NCBI GenBank assembly: GCA_965153455.1 | Contig: OZ234503.1 | Location: 10,421,118-10,485,117, forward strand | Direction of reading: 5' to 3' | DNA length: 64,000 nt | Source of the DNA: Sphagnum compactum | Lineage: Eukaryota > Bryophyta > Sphagnopsida > Sphagnales | Part shown: piece after piece, positions 59,118 through 64,000 of the stretch | Layout of the letters: each line of letters begins with the position of its first letter | Numbering within the stretch: the first letter of the stretch is position 1 | The notes under the pieces: generated by a model | What the model saw: the letters and a program-made list of their open reading frames with translations, nothing else | What the model was told of the DNA's origin: nothing | Databases searched by the model: none | Made by a program: the position numbers and the translations under genes

Positions 59118-60800
59118 TAATCCAAGAGTCATTAACCAAGATGACAATGTGGAGGATAACCAATACTAGATTCTAAAGCTGAGGAACATTATGCCAGAAA
59201 AAGTTCTTTTGCTACCACAAAGATTTCCATCATAGAGGTCGCAAAGTGCACCCATGCATTTCAAGGACTACGTCTACACTACAAAAGTAGAAATGTTGGA
59301 ACCAACAAATCTAGTAGCAACAATGCAACATCTTGGATGGTATGCTGCAATGAGACAAGAATATGATTCCATTATCCAAAATGGACCATGGGAGTTGGTT
59401 GAATTACCAAAAGGGGTGTGGCCAATCACTTATACATGGGTTTTGAAAGTGAAGAAGATTACAAATGGAGAAATTGAGAAACTCAAAACATGGTTTGTTG
59501 TAAGAGGTTTCGAGCAATAAAAGGGAATTGACTTTGATGGAACATTTGCATTGACCATCAAATAGGCTATAATCAAAATGGTGGTTTCATTGGTTGTGCA
59601 ACATGGTACCAAACATTTAGACATTAAGACTACATTTTGAAATGGTGATCTAAAAGAAGATGTGTTCATGTTGCAACCTCATGGATTTGCCTAAAAAGGA
59701 AATGAACATTTGGTCTACAAATTAAATCATGTTTTGTATGGTCTAAAGCAAGCTTCGCATGCTTGGTACAACAAAGCCAATTCATTCCTGAAGGAGCAGG
59801 GAATGACTTGTAATGAGTCAGACCATAACCTTTGCATTCTCATCGAGAATGGAAGGTGTGTGATCATCATATTATATGTGGATGATCGGATGCTCATGGG
59901 TGATCATACCTCGAAACTACTATTCTTGGAAGAACAACTTGAAAAATAGTTTGAGATGTCTAAACTTGGAATAATGAAACTATACATTGGCATGGAGTTT
60001 AATTATTTCCCATTTGGATTTTTGTGTGTCAAAAGAACTATGTTCAACTTATCCTTGAGAGATTTGGAATGGAGAACTGCAATCCAATGTCAACTCTTAT
60101 CTAGGACAGACTACAACTATGAGTAGACATGGGAGAGGAGTTTATGAATCAACATGATTACCAAATACTAATGGGTAGCTTGATATTTTTTACTCATACT
60201 CATCTAGATCTTTCATTTGTTGTGAACTGTGTAAACATGTATATGTCTGCTCCTCAAAAGGCACATATGGATGTAGCAAAGTGGACTTTGCGTTACATAC
60301 GATGGACAAGTGAATATGGTATTACCTTAAAGCCTAGCCAAAATGTTTTGCAACTAGCCAACTTTGTGGATGTGGTTTGCGGTCGTGACTTGGGCAAGTG
60401 GAAATCGACTACCGGAATGATTTTCACGTTAAACGAGAACATGATAAGTTAGAATAGAAAGCTTCATCCAATAATAACATTGTCCACCACAGAAACAGAA
60501 TACCGATCATTAGCTGATGGGGCCAAAGAAATTGTATGGCTAAAAGGGTTATTAAGATAATTAGAATGTCTAGAAAATGACCAACCATATTGTTTTGTGA
60601 CAACCAAGCAAGCATTAAACTAGTGCACAATGTTAGTTTTCATGCAAAAACAAAACATATAGAAATTCAGCATCAATATATTTGAGAAAGGGTAGAAGTA
60701 TGAGATGTAAAAGTTCATTATATTTCAACGCAAAATCAATAAGCAGACATTTTGACAAAACCTCTTAGTCGAATTAAATTCCAAGCAATGAGGGAAATAG
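59118..60800 (+). pseudogene. Copia reverse transcriptase and RNase H
   Basis: 59254-59520 opens the reverse transcriptase (MRQEYDSIIQNGPWELVELP, TYTWVLKVKK). The same frame continues through stops near 59518, 59563, 59637 and 59692 with HLDIKTTF and GDLKEDVFMLQPHGF, then 59710-59949 with YGLKQASHAWY and the catalytic YVDD (IILYVDDRMLMGD). RNase H follows in another frame at 60129-60452 and onward: FVDVVCGRDLGKWKSTTG, then LSTTETEYRSLADGAKEIVW, and after another shift DNQASIKLVHN and ADILTKPLSR. The polymerase YVDD is intact but the chain is interrupted many times. These enzymes would copy element RNA into DNA in an active copia particle. Confidence 0.9.
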
Positions 60801-61010
60801 TGGATGTAGATTTCTAGGGAAGAGATAGGTAGGTGTATTTGCGAGATAAAAATTTGTACAATTTTTTGGAGACAAATCATCAAATTGTGATGCAAAGTGC
60901 AAACACATATTTTACAAAAGGAGCAAAATCCACAATGATGAATTGTGATATTTCATATATAGGAACAAGATTTGTAGAAGATTTTTGGATAAATTTTAGA
61001 AGGATCAAAC

Positions 61011-61021
61011 GTGAGGGAGCA
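61011..61021 (+). other. Polypurine tract
   Basis: gtgagggagca directly precedes the TG of the 3' LTR, the usual place and composition of the plus-strand primer. Confidence 0.75.
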
Positions 61022-61400
61022 TGTTGACAAACTAACACTCTTGATCTTCTAAAAACCACCGACCTATCAATTACAACTAGTCTTCTAAAAGCATTAATCA
61101 ACTAGCTTTTCTAGTTACAAATAGTCACTTCAAGTTATATAGAAGATCTAAATAGTCACTATTAGCTAATCCTTCTAAATTCAAAATAGTCACTTTGAGT
61201 TGCAAAACGTCACTCTAGTTAATTGACATGGATCAAAAAATAATGAACTGATTTAGAGGATTAAATCTAAACTGTAGATGCATGAACATGAGAATAGTTA
61301 GAAAAATGTATATATTGTTGTTTGCTTTACTTGTTTCTTCACCCTTTTGTAATCATAGTAATTGTTTATTGATTTAATACAAGAGTTATTGATGCTTTAA
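61022..61400 (+). repeat. Copia 3' LTR, 379 bp
   Basis: Aligns end to end with 55189-55570. Three single-base deletions and about 37 substitutions are seen by eye. The terminal dinucleotide is AA where the 5' LTR has CA. Confidence 0.95.
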
Positions 61401-61405
61401 GGGCA
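61401..61405 (+). repeat. Copia target-site duplication, right (gggca)
   Basis: Exact match to 55184-55188. Confidence 0.9.
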
Positions 61406-63060
61406 TGGCCATTCCAACCTCACTCCAAGACTTATGACAACTAAAAGCAACAAATTGATTACATCAACTTCAACTTTGACAAACATGGGCATCAAACTGG
61501 AAGAAAAAATACTTGAAAAAATAAAATCTACCAAAAGCCTATTGTTGTTATCCTCCAAACCCAAAAACCCAAGTGATGCAATTACATCCTTATTCTCCTT
61601 AATTAATTTTTTTTCCATTTTCATGAATTTTTCCATGGATGGAAAACCACCAACACAAGCATCATCAATCCAATTTTTATAGGTATTTATAAGCATCTCA
61701 AGATTGTCCGTGCCCAACCAAGAGTGTTTTAGGTTTGTGCAAATACCTATGATACTAAAAACTCTTTTAGCTTTAATTTGAGAGCCAACAATCCCCAAAA
61801 CTTGTAAAGCTACAAACCTAGCATAAGAAAAATGTACTTCATGGGCGGAAAATGTACTATGTTATTGAATCTTTGCAAAGTTCCTCAATGACTTTCTTGA
61901 TCCTAAAATGAGTCAATTGTTCTTTCACCATTGACAATGCCATGTCCCCATCAATTTCCATAAGATTATACAAACTTGTAGATTGGGAACTTTGGGATGT
62001 AAAATTAAAAGTTCTTTCGTTTGGATGGGTTGAATTAAAAAAATTGGCATAAACAAGGAGTGGGAATTATACATGTTGATGATATTCGTCTAGAATTTGA
62101 GCAACCTTCTCCTGACCAACATATTGAATCACCAACCCTAAGCCCTTATAATGGGGGTTTAACAACATGGTGAACATATTATAGGCCTTGTGGGGTTGAA
62201 AAAAAAAACATAAATGCAAGGAAAGGAACAAGAACTTGTTCCATTTGTTTTGGAACATGTTCTCATAGGATTTGAAGTTCACCATCAAAGTCATGGATCT
62301 CCTTGGAATTAGGTGTCAAACAATCCACCCACCTTTGACATATGAATGATTTGGTCACAACAAGGGCATCATAAAGTAGCCAATAGTTTAAACTTTGGTT
62401 CAACACACATTGTTGGACCACATGATCTAGTATCCACAACAATTTGAATTATAGCCCAAACTTGTGAGCTTGGCACACAACTTTGAAATGCCAATGATTG
62501 TTGCCTTCCATAGCAAAAAACAATGGTAAACTTGGATTCCAAAGTCTTTTAGAACAAAATGACTTGCTTGAAGCAAATTGAATCTTCATCAAGGTCTTGA
62601 GCTTCCATGGGGGCATGCCAATACCCAAACATGCCTTATTTCTCTTGTTGCCCCTTTCCATTTTTTTGGTTCATTTGATTGTTTTCTACAAAATGAATTG
62701 TGCTTCCTTGATGATAATAGAGGTTAGGCCAACACAAACTTCATAATCATTTGTGGCATGTTGGCAACAACATGCCTCCAACATAACCACACAACTGGTG
62801 TTGCCATCCCCAACATTTCACATGAAACAACAAAAGTCAAAACAATGGTCATGGTTGAAATATTACTCCCTTAATCTTTGACATAAGTAATAACCCAAGC
62901 ATTGAGCCCATGTTTGCAAGCATTTCATTGACTTGCAAGGCCATGGCACTTCCAAAATTCTTTGTTATTTCAAAAAACCCAATGGTTACATGACAAGGCT
63001 CCCACTTGTCATTCAAAAAATGCACATGAAAACAAATGTATTCATTCTTGTTGCACAAGG
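61406..63060 (-). pseudogene. Degraded hAT-superfamily transposase (minus strand)
   Basis: Minus-strand fragments in order: 63058-62849 (CFHVHFLNDKWEPCHVTIGF, EITKNFGSAMALQVNEML), 62661-62449 (GIGMPPWKLKTLMKIQFASS), 62294-62067 (AYNMFTMLLNPHYKGLGLVI, QYVGQEKVAQILDEYH), then SLYNLMEIDGDMALS near 61.96 kb and 61798-61440, which is the C-terminal dimerisation domain (GIVGSQIKAKRVFSIIGICT, LGTDNLEMLINTYKNW). These motifs fit plant hAT transposases. Stops and frameshifts separate all parts. It is a different lineage from the 16.3-19.2 kb relic, whose C-terminus is of the EYFKLA...VED type. Sequence upstream of 63060 may belong to it but is too decayed to follow. The copia element lies at its 3' end. 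Confidence 0.8.
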
Positions 63061-64000
63061 GGACTAAGTTGCCTTAGGGAACAACTTCCCCTAGAGAACA
63101 ACTTCCTTTTAAAAGCATCTCCTTGAAGGAGAAGGGCATTAAGTTGCTATGGAAAACAATTTCCCAAGAGCAACTTCCCAAATGTTTGAAAAAAAAAAAC
63201 CTCTATAGCAAGGACATTCATTTCATTTTGGCTCATACTAATCAACATCAGGATCATTTTTTTCACTAACAAATTTTGCCACTTGACAACAAAAACAAAA
63301 TGGGCAGAATCCTACAAAGAGTTTTATGGTTTAAATACCATATTTCAAGGAAAAAAACTAAATTTGCCATATGTAGACATTTAAATTCTAGCATGCCCCC
63401 TAAACATAGCAAGAATTGTAAATTTTCAAGCACCTTCTCTGACCAATAGCCAAATTTGATAGAATCTTCTTGTGGATGATCACCAAACCACCAACTTCAC
63501 AAAATAGAAGGGGGGGAAAAACTTGTGATCCACATACCCCAGGAATCGACAACCCCTAAAATAATAATAACAAATAAATAATTACCAATATTGGGTGGGT
63601 ATCAAAAATTCCCTCGAGTATCACTCAAGCATCATCCGAATATCCCAATTTGAGCCCCTTTAAACATCAGCCCAAGCAATACCCTTTTTGATGCCCTAAT
63701 CATCGGTTTTCATTTGGGTGAAAATTGACAATGTTGAGATTTGATCATAACATGAATAGTTACAATGTTGAAAACCAGGGCCCAATTTTGTTTTGGCCTA
63801 AGTTTGGTTCTTAGGGTCAAGCCTAGGTCTAGATATTAAGTGTCTAGGTAGAAAATCCAAAGTTGGGAGCCAGAATAGGTATAAGAGTTTAAGTTTTAAA
63901 GTTCTAGGTGGCATCGCATTGCAACTTGCAACGACTCCCTACGCTAAGATAAAAGGGAACACCCATTTTGGGCATTCCCAATTTGTGTGTTTAGTTTGCA
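63061..64000. other. Unassigned sequence to the window end
   Basis: The first 150 bp contain repeated ttccc/gggaa words (gggaacaacttcccctagag). The next 200 bp might be decayed N-terminal hAT sequence. Nothing else is identifiable. Confidence 0.4.

Larger units (their letters stand above)
55189..61400 (+). mobile_element. Ty1/copia LTR retrotransposon, structurally complete, defective
   Basis: 6.2 kb element with two LTRs, primer-binding site, gag, pre-integrase and integrase, reverse transcriptase and RNase H in copia order, polypurine tract and 5-bp target duplication. All coding parts carry stops or frameshifts. The LTRs differ at roughly 37 of about 379 aligned sites by my hand count, mostly transitions, so the insertion is old. 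A 740 bp terminal-inverted-repeat element sits between integrase and reverse transcriptase. The 3' flank is a minus-strand hAT relic, so the element inserted at or next to its 3' end. The ADILTKPL motif near 60.75 kb and YVDD at about 59.88 kb are typical of plant copia elements. Confidence 0.95.

Noticed and set aside
60833-61027. 64-residue open frame before the 3' LTR
   Set aside because: It lies in the non-coding end of the copia element, after ADILTKPL and before the polypurine tract; copia elements normally have no gene there and no motif is present.
1-64000. CRISPR-like arrays among the many tandem repeats
   Set aside because: Repeats are contiguous and diverged with no unique spacers of constant length, and the context is a plant genome.

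Overview
The window looks like nuclear DNA of a land plant with a large, repeat-rich genome. I find no intact protein-coding gene in 64 kb. Evidence for a plant: degenerate TTTAGGG-type (AAACCCT) telomere-like tracts, a Ty1/copia element primed by initiator tRNA-Met, two degraded hAT transposases, a CACTA-ended miniature element, and a decayed member of an uncharacterised plant family carrying the VGHTHEDID motif. The sequence is AT-rich, and old insertions are preserved with many stops and about 10% divergence between paired LTRs. That would fit a slowly purged genome (conifer or other gymnosperm, fern, lycophyte), but the species cannot be fixed from this sequence.

Layout. 0-6.2 kb: tandem arrays (about 55, 78, 83 and 48 bp units) and a degenerate telomere-like tract. 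6.5-10.8 kb: plus-strand relic of a DUF7869-like gene, split by an 820 bp GC-rich solo LTR with 5-bp target duplications. 11-16 kb: a roughly 200 bp tandem array, AT-rich sequence and a CCTACTTA-type minisatellite. 16.3-19.2 kb: plus-strand hAT relic with a 154 bp CACTA-ended element in its gap. 19-28 kb: mostly unassignable sequence, with faint zinc-finger-like fragments on the minus strand. 30.8-34.8 kb: two related, divergently oriented relics of a family I do not recognise (conserved N-terminal domain, coiled coil, and in one a Cys/His zinc finger). The plus-strand copy is followed by a 550 bp segment that recurs inverted at 26.6-27.1 kb. 36-40 kb: AT-rich repeats and a regular 115 bp array. 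41-42.8 kb: a cluster of nested palindromes. 44.35-46.6 kb: a 2.2 kb foldback-type element with arms over 700 bp. 47-55 kb: largely unassigned sequence with a 665 bp inverted-repeat element. 55.18-61.41 kb: a structurally complete but dead copia element, itself carrying a 740 bp inverted-repeat insertion, sitting at the 3' edge of a minus-strand hAT relic (61.4-63.06 kb).

The parts do not form a pathway. They record successive insertions: hAT, then copia, then a terminal-inverted-repeat element at 55-63 kb; a gene-like ORF, then an LTR element, then LTR-LTR recombination at 6.5-10.8 kb. The least explained item is the divergent gene family at 30.8-34.8 kb. Alignments here were made by eye, so boundaries marked as approximate may move by tens of bases.
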